From positions 1-39,187 of the forward strand of contig JAOHSH010000008.1 in the NCBI GenBank assembly GCA_028122555.1: 39,187 nt of DNA. The letters are read 5' to 3'. The notes under the pieces are model-generated. The model was not told where the DNA came from. It made no database searches and saw only the letters and a list, made by a program, of their open reading frames with translations. Positions 18,710-27,066 of this stretch are shown one piece after another. The translations under genes and the position numbers were made by a program. Numbering within the stretch: position 1 is the stretch's first letter; every line of letters starts with the position of its first letter. This DNA is from Methylophilaceae bacterium (lineage in GTDB: Bacteria; Pseudomonadota; Gammaproteobacteria; Burkholderiales; Methylophilaceae).

Positions 18710-19888
18710 ATGAGTCTTTTTCTTAATCCCAAAGTAATTACTTTAGCAGCACTATCATCATTAGCTCCTTTTGCTATTGATACTTATCTTCCTGCATTTC
18801 ATATTATCAGTAAAGATTTATTAACCTCACCTCAAGGAATACAGCAAAGTTTAACTTTTTATCTTTTACCCTATACAGTCATGCTTCTATTTCATGGACC
18901 TATTTCAGATAGTATTGGAAGAATAAAAACTCTTCAATGGGGGTTAGTATTATTTTTTCTTGCATCTCTAGGATGTATATTTTCAACCACTATTGAATCA
19001 TTATGGTTTTTCAGGGCGTTACAGGGTATTGGAGGTGGAGCTGGTAGTGTTGTTGCTAGAGCTATGGTTAGAGATTTATATCATGGAGCTGAAGCACAAA
19101 GAGTTATGGCCACCGTACAAATTTTATTTGGTATTGCCCCAGCAATTGCTCCAATGATTGGCGGTCTTCTGTTAGGCATTCACTGGCAAGCAATATTTGT
19201 ATTTCTTGCAGCGTATTCTGCAATTGCGATGGTTATGGGCTCGACAATCCTACCTGAAACTATAAAACAAAAGATGAGAGTGCCATTTTCAATTGGAGGA
19301 TCTATTAAAAGATACAAATCTTTGATTTTAAATAAGGAATTTATTTTGTTGGTAATATCTGTTTCTTCAAATTTTGCAGCTTTTTTTATCTATGTTCTTG
19401 CTAGTCCTATATTTTTGATTGATCATCTTGGATTTACTTCCCAACAGTTTGGATATTTATTTATACCAACTGTTACAGGCATGATGCTTGGATCCTTAAT
19501 TGTAAAGAAAGCTGCTGGGAATATAGATTCTAAGTTAGTTTTAAAATTTGGTTACTATTGGATGTTTATCATATCGTTATGCAATTTAATTTTTTGTTTC
19601 TTTATGACAAATGATGCTCTATATAATATAGGCTTTATTGCTCTTTATAATATCGGTATGGCATCAGCTATGCCAATTATATCTATTGCTTCCCTAGATT
19701 GTTTTCCAAAAATAAGAGGTACAGCAGCTTCAGGTCAGGCTTTTATGCAAATGTTATTTTCAACAGTAGTTGCAGGTCTTCTTGTCCCAATTCTATGGTT
19801 TTCAACTTTTGGCTTATCCGTAGGATTGTTTTTTTTACTATGTATTGGTTTATTCACAATTAGTAAAACAAAGTTATGGAAAATTTAA
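18710..19888 (+). CDS. Bcr/CflA-type MFS multidrug efflux transporter
   Basis: This is a 392-residue major facilitator protein with about 12 hydrophobic segments. The start (ALSSLAPFAIDTYLPAFHII) and the MFS motif A-like loop GPISDSIGRIKTL match the Bcr/CflA drug:H+ antiporter family. The FRALQGIGGGAGSVVARAMVRDLY stretch is also typical. It lies close behind pqqE on the same strand and may be cotranscribed, but no link to PQQ export can be claimed. Substrate is unknown. Only 10 bases separate its stop from the convergent fpr stop, and no terminator hairpin is visible there. Confidence 0.9.
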   Translation: MSLFLNPKVITLAALSSLAPFAIDTYLPAFHIISKDLLTSPQGIQQSLTFYLLPYTVMLLFHGPISDSIGRIKTLQWGLVLFFLASLGCIFSTTIESLWFFRALQGIGGGAGSVVARAMVRDLYHGAEAQRVMATVQILFGIAPAIAPMIGGLLLGIHWQAIFVFLAAYSAIAMVMGSTILPETIKQKMRVPFSIGGSIKRYKSLILNKEFILLVISVSSNFAAFFIYVLASPIFLIDHLGFTSQQFGYLFIPTVTGMMLGSLIVKKAAGNIDSKLVLKFGYYWMFIISLCNLIFCFFMTNDALYNIGFIALYNIGMASAMPIISIASLDCFPKIRGTAASGQAFMQMLFSTVVAGLLVPILWFSTFGLSVGLFFLLCIGLFTISKTKLWKI

Positions 19889-19898
19889 CGTAATTATT

Positions 19899-20654
19899 TT
19901 ACCAATACTTTTCGATAGTTATATTTCCAAGCTTACTTTTTCTATTAATTTCAATACCTTTGTTATTTAAGCAAGATATTGTTTCTTTTATCATATCTGG
20001 GTTTCCACACAGCATAAATTGAGAACTTTTCGATATTTTAGTATTAGAAATCGATTCTAGCTTTCCATTATTAATTCCATTGGGTATTCTTATATTTAAA
20101 CAGCCCTTTATTTTTTCTCTAGTTACAGATTTGATATAAATAAATTTATGTGGATATTTAAGATTAAATTTCTTAATTTGATCTTGGTAGGTTAATTCAT
20201 TTTCTTTTCTTACACCATGTATTAAAATAATTTTATTAAATCTTTTCCAGGGCTCTTCAGTTTTTAAAAGTGAAATAAAGACTCCTGATCCTGTTCCAGT
20301 TCCAATCATCCATAAATTATCTCCTTCTGGAACCTCATTCATTACAAAATAACCGTAAGAATTATTGTTAACTAAAATTTTATCACCAGGTTTAAGTTTG
20401 CCAAGTTTTGGGGTAAGTATTCCATTTGGTATTTTTACATATACAATTTCTAAAAAATTATCTAAAGGTGAACTTACATAAGAATAAGGTCTACTGATAA
20501 TCTCATTATTTATTTCTAAAGCAATCCTAGTAAATTGTCCTGAAACATAGGGCTTTACTTTTGCATCAATTTTTATTGATGCAAGTGTCTCAGTCCAGTT
20601 AATATGTTCTAAAACTTTTCCCTCAATCCAATTGCTTTTTGTAATAGGTTGCAT
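19899..20654 (-). CDS. fpr: Ferredoxin/flavodoxin-NADP+ reductase
   Basis: Fpr moves electrons between NADPH and ferredoxin through FAD. The 251-residue protein has the FAD motif RPYSYVS, the NADP phosphate loop GTGTGSGVFISLL and a C-terminal EKYW, which stacks on FAD in this bacterial family. It is the last gene of the minus-strand sulfur operon, 56 bases behind fdxA. This suggests it supplies reduced ferredoxin to the sulfite reductase encoded upstream, because no cysJ flavoprotein gene is seen. Confidence 0.93.
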   Translation of the reverse strand: MQPITKSNWIEGKVLEHINWTETLASIKIDAKVKPYVSGQFTRIALEINNEIISRPYSYVSSPLDNFLEIVYVKIPNGILTPKLGKLKPGDKILVNNNSYGYFVMNEVPEGDNLWMIGTGTGSGVFISLLKTEEPWKRFNKIILIHGVRKENELTYQDQIKKFNLKYPHKFIYIKSVTREKIKGCLNIRIPNGINNGKLESISNTKISKSSQFMLCGNPDMIKETISCLNNKGIEINRKSKLGNITIEKYW

Positions 20655-20710
20655 TACTTAATTATTTAAAATTCATATATAAAACCATTCATACCAATTT
20701 TACTAAAAAA

Positions 20711-21037
20711 TTATTTTTCAATTAGTAGCTCAAGTTTGTTGGTTTCACCAACAAATTTATCTGCATCTGGAAGTGGATCTTTTCTTTCAGTGATAACTGG
20801 CCATATTTTAGCTAATCTTGCATTTATTTCTATGAATTCTTGTTGGTCTTCAGGTACGTCATCATCAGCAAAAATTGCCTCAGCAGGACACTCTGCTACG
20901 CACAAAGTGCAATCAATACATTCTTCTGGATCAATTGCTAAAAAATTCGGACCTTCTACAAAACAATCTACAGGACACACATCAACACAATCTGTATATT
21001 TACATTGAATACATCCTTCAGTTACAACATAGGTCAT
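20711..21037 (-). CDS. fdxA: Seven-iron ferredoxin (3Fe-4S/4Fe-4S), FdxA type
   Basis: The 108-residue protein closely follows the Azotobacter ferredoxin I pattern. C9, C17 and C50 would hold the 3Fe-4S cluster; C21, C40, C43 and C46 the 4Fe-4S cluster; C12 and C25 are additional. The [18 protein letters not shown] region and the tail with [10 protein letters not shown] are typical. An AAAGGAAAG ribosome site precedes the ATG. It lies between cysN and fpr in the same orientation, making it a candidate electron carrier for CysI. Confidence 0.96.
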   Translation of the reverse strand: MTYVVTEGCIQCKYTDCVDVCPVDCFVEGPNFLAIDPEECIDCTLCVAECPAEAIFADDDVPEDQQEFIEINARLAKIWPVITERKDPLPDADKFVGETNKLELLIEK

Positions 21038-21095
21038 CTTTTCTTTCCTTTTTCTATTTAATTAATATTTTATGTTATTTTTCTTAGTAATCCAA

Positions 21096-22373
21096 TTATT
21101 CAATCATTCCAGCACCAACGGTATGATAGCTTGATTCATCAACAATTATGAAGGCCCCAGTTCCTCTATTTTTAGTATAGCTATCAACAATTAATGGTTG
21201 AGCTAATTTAAATGAAATACTTGCAATATCATTTGTTTTAAGTTCCGTTGCATCTTCCGAAGCAAGAGAGCTAATATTTACTTTAAAGTTAATAGCTGTA
21301 ATTTTTGCTTTAGATGTTTGTGACGCATGCATAAGTAAATAAGTTCTGTTTGATGATAGGGCAGTTTCAGAAAACCAACAAACCATAGCTGTAAATTCTT
21401 TTGAAACATTAATCAAATCATCATAATGTACTATCATGTCTCCTCTAGATATATCAATTTCATCGGAAAGTAAAACCGTTACCGATTGTTCAGGTATGGC
21501 TTTTTCAATGACTTTTTCTCCAATTCTTATTTCTTTTATTGATGATTTATATCCAGAAGGTAAAACTTTAATTTTATCATGCACTTTCATAAATCCAGAT
21601 TCAATGCGCCCCATGAAAGCTCTAAAATCATGAAGTTTTTCATCAGCAGATTTTCTAGGCCTACATACAAATTGGATTGGAAGACGTAATGATGATTCTT
21701 TAATATCATTACTAGTATCTAGGTTTTCAAGGAATTCAAGAAGAGTTGATCCTTTATACCAATTCATTGATGTACCTCTATCAACAATCATGTCCCCTTT
21801 GAGTGCTGACATAGGTAAAAAGTCAATATTAATAGGTGCATTTTGAGGCAATATATTTTTTTCGAATTCTTCATATTCTTTACAAATATTATTGTATAGA
21901 TTTTCGTCATAATGAATTAAATCCATTTTATTAACAGCAACTATAATATGCTTAATTCCAAGTAATTTTGCTAAATATGTATGGCGCTTAGTTTGGGTTA
22001 AAATTCCTTTTCTTGCATCTATTAGAATAATTGCGAGCTGAGCTGTTGAAGCTGCTGTAACCATATTTCTGGTATATTGTTCATGACCAGGGGCGTCAGC
22101 AATAATATACTTACGTTTACCAGTACTAAAATATCGGTATGCCACATCAATTGTGATTCCTTGCTCTCTTTCAGCTTGAAGTCCATCAGTTATTAATGAA
22201 AGATCAATATCTGTCATACCCTTTTTTTTAGATGTCTTTTCAATTTGGTTAAGGGTATCCGTTAAAATGGTTTTAGTATCAAATAGAAGTCTACCAATGA
22301 CTGTACTCTTTCCATCATCGACACTTCCACAAGTCATAAATCTCAGTACAGAATCATTTATAATTTTGTGCAT
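21096..22373 (-). CDS. cysN: Sulfate adenylyltransferase, GTPase subunit
   Basis: CysN hydrolyses GTP to drive APS formation by CysD. The 425-residue EF-Tu-like GTPase shows G1 CGSVDDGKST, G3 DAPGHEQY and G4 NKMD. It ends after the beta-barrel domains and has no fused APS kinase (CysC) domain. It starts one base after cysD. The shorter length than E. coli CysN (about 475) appears to be a compact form, not a truncation, since all G motifs and the C-terminal barrel are present. Confidence 0.96.
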   Translation of the reverse strand: MHKIINDSVLRFMTCGSVDDGKSTVIGRLLFDTKTILTDTLNQIEKTSKKKGMTDIDLSLITDGLQAEREQGITIDVAYRYFSTGKRKYIIADAPGHEQYTRNMVTAASTAQLAIILIDARKGILTQTKRHTYLAKLLGIKHIIVAVNKMDLIHYDENLYNNICKEYEEFEKNILPQNAPINIDFLPMSALKGDMIVDRGTSMNWYKGSTLLEFLENLDTSNDIKESSLRLPIQFVCRPRKSADEKLHDFRAFMGRIESGFMKVHDKIKVLPSGYKSSIKEIRIGEKVIEKAIPEQSVTVLLSDEIDISRGDMIVHYDDLINVSKEFTAMVCWFSETALSSNRTYLLMHASQTSKAKITAINFKVNISSLASEDATELKTNDIASISFKLAQPLIVDSYTKNRGTGAFIIVDESSYHTVGAGMIE

Positions 22374-22374
22374 T

Positions 22375-23277
22375 TTAAAAATATCCTTCTTTTTTTCTTA
22401 ATTCCATGGATGATTCGGAGACTTGATCATCAAGACGTGTAGCACCTCTTTCTGAGATTGATGTTGATGCTGTTTCTAATATTATTTTTTTAACTGTATC
22501 TGCATTACTTTCTACAGGTGCAGTACATGTAATATCTCCAACAGTTCTAAATCGAACCATAATGTTCTCAATCACTTCGTTATCTTTAACTGGGGTTACT
22601 TCAGTTACTGGAACAATGGAATTAGATCTTCTGACGATTTCTCTTTTATGTGCAAAATATATGGCTGGTAATTCAAGATTTTCTCTCTCAATATATTGCC
22701 AAACATCCATTTCTGTCCAATTGGATATTGGGAATGCTCTAATATTTTCCCCTTTATGAGTTTTAGCATTATATAAATCCCAAAGCTCAGGTCTTTGATT
22801 TTTTGGATCCCATTGTCCAAATTCATCTCGAAAGCTCATTATTCGCTCTTTTGCTCTTGCTTTTTCTTCATCTCTTCTAGCTCCGCCAATACAGCAATCA
22901 AACTCATGCTCTTCAATTGCTTCTAAAAGGGTAATAGATTGATATTTATTTCTTGGCTCATCATTAGATTTTAAAACTACAGTACCTTTTTTCATAGAGT
23001 CTTCAAGGGAGGCTACAATTAATCTCTCACCTAAATCATTAACCTTTTTATCTCTAAAGTTAATTACTTCAGAATAATTATGACCAGTATCTATGTGCAT
23101 TAAAGGAAAAGGAAATCTTCCAGGACGAAAAGCTTTTTCTGCAATTCTTAACAAACAAAGGGAATCTTTCCCTCCAGAGAAAAGTAAAACTGGATTACTA
23201 CATTGTCCTGCAACTTCTCGCATGATATGTATTGCTTCTGATTCCAACCAATCAAGATGTGTTAATAATTTCTTCAC
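22375..23277 (-). CDS. cysD: Sulfate adenylyltransferase subunit 2
   Basis: CysD adenylates sulfate to APS. The 300-residue protein has the PP-loop LLFSGGKDSLCLL and the family stretch GGARRDEEKARAKER. The start is GTG, overlapping the cysH stop by one base (TAGTG on the minus strand), so the two are tightly coupled. The C-terminus (EGYF) is the usual end of CysD. Confidence 0.97.
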   Translation of the reverse strand: MKKLLTHLDWLESEAIHIMREVAGQCSNPVLLFSGGKDSLCLLRIAEKAFRPGRFPFPLMHIDTGHNYSEVINFRDKKVNDLGERLIVASLEDSMKKGTVVLKSNDEPRNKYQSITLLEAIEEHEFDCCIGGARRDEEKARAKERIMSFRDEFGQWDPKNQRPELWDLYNAKTHKGENIRAFPISNWTEMDVWQYIERENLELPAIYFAHKREIVRRSNSIVPVTEVTPVKDNEVIENIMVRFRTVGDITCTAPVESNADTVKKIILETASTSISERGATRLDDQVSESSMELRKKEGYF

Positions 23278-23906
23278 TATTTATTGCCACCGTTATGAAG
23301 TCCGCATTCTCTTTTTTCATCAACTTTGGTTGGGTCGAAATAATCAAATTCATTTTCTAATTCATGATCTTTCATATATTTTTCTAGGTCTGAATCTGAC
23401 CAGTAATAAAAAGGACTTACTTTCAATAAGCCTTCTTTTGTTGAAGTTACTATGTCTATATTATTTCTAAATTTAGTCTGACCTTTACGTAAATTTGTTA
23501 TCCATAGGTCAGGTCTAATTTCTTCCATTGCTCTATTAAAAGGTTCAAGTTTTACTTGTTCAGTAAATTCTTTGTGTTTTGGATCATCTATTTCTGGGAC
23601 TTTCCCCATGTAAACTTCTCTATGAGCTGAAGTTTGTAAAGGAACATATAATTTAATATTTAAATTCATAGAGTTGATAATTTTTTCTGCATAACTATAA
23701 ATTGCCTTTGTGTTATAGCCTGTATCGCACCATAAAATATTTATTTTTGGCTTTAGTTTAGTACATAAATGGATTATCGCAGCCTCATAAGGACGGAAGT
23801 TTGTTGTTAATAAAGGTTTTTTACTTATACGTAATGCCCATTTTATTATTTCTGATGGGTCTTTTTCTCTCAATTCCTTATTGTAATTAGATATATTTTT
23901 ATTCAT
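23277..23906 (-). CDS. cysH: Phosphoadenylyl- or adenylyl-sulfate reductase
   Basis: CysH reduces activated sulfate to sulfite with thioredoxin-type thiols. The 209-residue protein has the PP-loop-fold stretch NILWCDTGYNTKA and the catalytic ECGLH motif near the end (C201). Only C48, C60 and C201 are present. The CC and CxxC pairs that hold the 4Fe-4S cluster in APS reductases are absent, which points to a PAPS-type enzyme. No APS kinase gene is in the window. It is shorter than typical CysH (about 230-245). Confidence 0.9.
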   Translation of the reverse strand: MNKNISNYNKELREKDPSEIIKWALRISKKPLLTTNFRPYEAAIIHLCTKLKPKINILWCDTGYNTKAIYSYAEKIINSMNLNIKLYVPLQTSAHREVYMGKVPEIDDPKHKEFTEQVKLEPFNRAMEEIRPDLWITNLRKGQTKFRNNIDIVTSTKEGLLKVSPFYYWSDSDLEKYMKDHELENEFDYFDPTKVDEKRECGLHNGGNK

Positions 23907-23930
23907 TTTTTAATCTTCTTTCTTGTAGTA

Positions 23931-24533
23931 TTATCTTTTAATCCTTTTCCATACAGGCTCTGAAATATCAGAGGCTCCTTGATATGGATCACTAAAATCA
24001 TCCAAACTTTTTATTGCATCTTTTGCATCTCGATCTTTTCTAATTAAAAAGCTATTAAAACCAGAACGTTTTAGAAAAAAAATTTGATCTCTTAGAACAT
24101 CACCAAATGCCCTCAATTCATTTTTATAACTATATTTGTTACGTAATTGATTGCCTATAGAAAATATTCTCCCATCTGCAAATTTTCCAACACAGATAGC
24201 TATTATGGGGAATTGATTTAAATCACCTAATGTTTCTATAAAGTTATGAATCTCTTCATGCGTATAAAGCCAAATACCAATTTCCTTATTTGCTAACCTC
24301 TCCTTTAATTCGTTTTGGTGTAGTAGAAATACTTTTAATGGCAGGAGTATTTTACCTTTTCGTCGATAGGTTGTTTTACTTACTTGTTCAGTACCCGGAT
24401 AATCCTCACCAGAAAGTTTAAAAGCAACTACTTTACCAGCTTGTTTTTTTACAATTTCATCTACTATGGCTAATTCAGTAGTAATCCAATCATTTTCAAT
24501 AATTTTTTTATCCCTAATTAATTGAGATGTCAT
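23931..24533 (-). CDS. DUF934 family protein, CysI/CysH-associated
   Basis: This 200-residue protein matches the DUF934 pattern from about residue 60: FADGRIFSIGNQLRN, ELRAFGDVLRDQIFFLKRSGFNSF and a final DPYQGASD. Such genes recur between cysI and cysH in Proteobacteria and are presumed to help sulfite reductase, but no biochemical function is established to my knowledge. It overlaps the cysI stop by ATGA and lies 24 bases before cysH. The N-terminal 60 residues are less conserved. I do not assign a reaction. Confidence 0.85.
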   Translation of the reverse strand: MTSQLIRDKKIIENDWITTELAIVDEIVKKQAGKVVAFKLSGEDYPGTEQVSKTTYRRKGKILLPLKVFLLHQNELKERLANKEIGIWLYTHEEIHNFIETLGDLNQFPIIAICVGKFADGRIFSIGNQLRNKYSYKNELRAFGDVLRDQIFFLKRSGFNSFLIRKDRDAKDAIKSLDDFSDPYQGASDISEPVWKRIKR

Positions 24534-26188
24534 TCAACTTCCTTTGCTTTAGAATAAATATGATTTTTAAATGGCTCAAGACCTATTCGTGAAAAACAAT
24601 CTATAAAAATCTCTTCTTCATTTCTATGTTTTAAATAAACCTCAATAATTTTTTTTATAATAAATGGCATTTCTTCGGCAGAAAAAGAGGGGCCGATTAT
24701 TTTACCTATACTAGCGAAATTACCTTGATTACCGCCAAGTGTAACTTGGTACCACTCACTACCGCTTTTATCAATACCCAATATTCCAATGTGTCCTACG
24801 TGATGATGTCCACATGCATTCATACAGCCTGATATATTAAGATTTAAATCTCCAATATCATGTAAATAATCCATATCGTCAAATAAGTCTTGAATAGATT
24901 GAGCGATAGGGATACTTTTAGCATTTGCTAATGAGCAAAAATCACCACCAGGGCAGCATATAATATCTGTTAAGAGCCCTATATTAGGAGTAACTAGATG
25001 ATGTTCTTTTGCTTTAACCCATAATTCATATAACTTATCTTCTTGAACGTCTGCTAAGATTAAATTTTGTTCGTGAGAGACCCTGATTTCACCAAAACTA
25101 TATACATTTGATAAATCTGCAACTGCTCTCATTTGTGAAGAAGAAGCATCTCCAGGAGCTCTGCCTGTTTCTTTTAAAGAGAAAGTAACTGCACGATATC
25201 CTTTATTTTTATGAGTATTTGTACATTTAGATAGCCACTGACCAAAAGCTTTTTCATTTTTATGGTCATTTAGATTACTTTTAATATTTTTTTTATAGTT
25301 TGGCTCAGAGAAAAACTTTCCTATTCGATTAAGTTCTTCTATATTTAATGTGTTTGGCCCATCTTTTATATATTGCCATTCATCTTCAACTAGTTTTTTA
25401 AATTCTTCTATACCAAGGGACTTTACCAGTATTTTAATTCTTGCTTTATACATATTATCTCTTCGCCCGTAAAGATTGTAGATACGTAATATTGCTTCGC
25501 AATAAGTTAAAATATGTTTCCATTCAAGTTCATTTTTTATGATTGATCCAATGATAGGTGTTCTTCCTAAACCACCACCAACCCATACCTTAATAGCCAT
25601 TTTTTTATTCTTATTAATAAAGAATTCTAGACCAATATCATGACACTGTACTAATGCCCGATCTTTTTTCGAACCAGTGATTGCAATTTTAAATTTTCTA
25701 GGAAGTAAGGCAAATTCAGGATGGAATGTACTCCACTGCCTAATAATTTCAGCTACGTGTCTAGGATCAATAATTTCATCATGAGTAACCCCTGCAAATT
25801 GATCAGTAGTTATGTTTCTAATACAATTACCTGATGTTTGGATAGCATGCATTTCAACTTCAGCTAAGGTTCTTAAGATATCCGGAGTTTCCTCTAACTT
25901 TGGCCAATTAAATTGAATATTCTGTCTTGTACTAAAATGCCCATAACCTCTATCATATTTGTCAGCAATATCTGCTAATTTATATAGTTGATTTGAGGAT
26001 AGGAGACCGTAAGGTATTGCTACTCTCAGCATTGGTGCATGACGTTGGATATAAAGACCATTTTGAAGCCTAAGAGGTCTAAATTCTTCATCTGATAGTT
26101 CTTTGTTTAAATAACGATCGAGTTGATTTTGATATTGATTAACTCTTTCATTAACAATTTTTCGATCAATATGGTCATATTTATACAT
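24530..26188 (-). CDS. cysI: Sulfite reductase hemoprotein (nitrite/sulfite reductase family)
   Basis: CysI reduces sulfite to sulfide in six electrons on a siroheme-4Fe-4S centre. The 552-residue protein has cluster ligands C412-x5-C418 (CPGGDFC) and C455-x3-C459 (CMNAC), two ferredoxin-like half domains with RNIT and GGGLGR segments, and the FSTRQNIQFNW stretch near the N-terminus. Its family next to DUF934 is usually assimilatory sulfite reductase, though nitrite use cannot be excluded. No flavoprotein subunit is encoded beside it; fdxA and fpr lie in the same operon. Confidence 0.92.
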   Translation of the reverse strand: MYKYDHIDRKIVNERVNQYQNQLDRYLNKELSDEEFRPLRLQNGLYIQRHAPMLRVAIPYGLLSSNQLYKLADIADKYDRGYGHFSTRQNIQFNWPKLEETPDILRTLAEVEMHAIQTSGNCIRNITTDQFAGVTHDEIIDPRHVAEIIRQWSTFHPEFALLPRKFKIAITGSKKDRALVQCHDIGLEFFINKNKKMAIKVWVGGGLGRTPIIGSIIKNELEWKHILTYCEAILRIYNLYGRRDNMYKARIKILVKSLGIEEFKKLVEDEWQYIKDGPNTLNIEELNRIGKFFSEPNYKKNIKSNLNDHKNEKAFGQWLSKCTNTHKNKGYRAVTFSLKETGRAPGDASSSQMRAVADLSNVYSFGEIRVSHEQNLILADVQEDKLYELWVKAKEHHLVTPNIGLLTDIICCPGGDFCSLANAKSIPIAQSIQDLFDDMDYLHDIGDLNLNISGCMNACGHHHVGHIGILGIDKSGSEWYQVTLGGNQGNFASIGKIIGPSFSAEEMPFIIKKIIEVYLKHRNEEEIFIDCFSRIGLEPFKNHIYSKAKEVE

Positions 26189-26202
26189 ATTAAGACCTTT
26201 TA

Positions 26203-26970
26203 TTACCTAATTAATTGAATACCAACAATTATTAAAATAATGGCTAAAATATAACGTAACCATTTCTCATCAATTTTTGCACTTAAATGACTACCTAATG
26301 ATACCCCTGGTATTGAACCTATTAGTAATGATAGCAATAAGTATCCATTTACAGTACCTAAATTTAAATGACCAAGTCCTGCAAATAATGTTAAGGGAAC
26401 AGCATGAGCAATATCAGTACCTACAATTTTTTTTATGCTCATATTTGGATAAAGTAACAATAAAGCTGTTACTCCCATAGCTCCTGCCCCAACTGAAGTT
26501 AATGTAACTAATATACCTAATGAAAACCCTAGTAAAATAGTAAGAATTTTTGTATTAACTGGAGATCTTGTTTTTTTATTAACTGTTTTTTTAGATATAA
26601 TAGGTTGCAATAAGACTGCAAAAGAAGTTAAAACTAATGCGATCCCTAAAGAAACATTAATGATTTTTACATTTTCATATGCAAATAAATCAATACCTTT
26701 TAAATAATATGTCATTATGAATGAAGCTGGAATACTTCCTAGCATTAAATTTCGTACAATGCTCCATTCAATATTACCTAAACGTGAATGAGTAAAAACC
26801 CCAGCAGATTTTGTTATTGATGCATAAAGAAGATCTGTGCCGATAGCAATTGCTGTAGGAAATTTAAATATTAAGACCAGAAGTGGGGTCATTAATGAGC
26901 CACCACCAACACCAGTTAAGCCAACTAGAAGGCCAACTATAAAACCGGAAAATATGAACTCAATACCCAT
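26203..26970 (-). CDS. TSUP (TauE/SafE) family permease
   Basis: This is a 255-residue membrane protein with about eight hydrophobic segments. The N-terminus FIVGLLVGLTGVGGGSLMTPLL and a second, matching half-repeat around LGILVTLTSVGAGAMGVTALLL are hallmarks of the TSUP family, which moves sulfite, sulfoacetate or other sulfur anions. It is the first gene of the minus-strand cys operon, 14 bases ahead of cysI, so uptake of sulfate or efflux of excess sulfite are both reasonable. Direction and substrate are not readable. No clear SD precedes the ATG. Confidence 0.88.
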   Translation of the reverse strand: MGIEFIFSGFIVGLLVGLTGVGGGSLMTPLLVLIFKFPTAIAIGTDLLYASITKSAGVFTHSRLGNIEWSIVRNLMLGSIPASFIMTYYLKGIDLFAYENVKIINVSLGIALVLTSFAVLLQPIISKKTVNKKTRSPVNTKILTILLGFSLGILVTLTSVGAGAMGVTALLLLYPNMSIKKIVGTDIAHAVPLTLFAGLGHLNLGTVNGYLLLSLLIGSIPGVSLGSHLSAKIDEKWLRYILAIILIIVGIQLIR

Positions 26971-27003
26971 GTTATTAAATAATTTAGTGTAATTGAAGTG
27001 GAA

Positions 27004-27022
27004 TATATCAGATTTTGATATA
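27004..27022 (+). promoter_or_regulatory. Inverted repeat between the cys operon and cysB, likely operator
   Basis: TATATCA (27004-27010) and TGATATA (27016-27022) form a perfect 7-bp inverted repeat with a 5-base spacer in the 96-base divergent region. A -35-like TTGATA (27015-27020) for cysB overlaps the right arm, with an AT-rich -10 candidate 16-17 bases on. This would suit LysR-type control of both directions and cysB self-repression. The sequence is AT-rich, so chance remains possible. Confidence 0.45.
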
Positions 27023-27066
27023 CTATTTTAATAATAAATATTTCTATTAATATAACTTTTAAATAT

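Noticed and set aside
20736-21087. Plus-strand frames of 70-90 codons opposite fdxA.
   Set aside because: They lie antisense to a ferredoxin with every cluster cysteine conserved; no family features or ribosome sites are seen.
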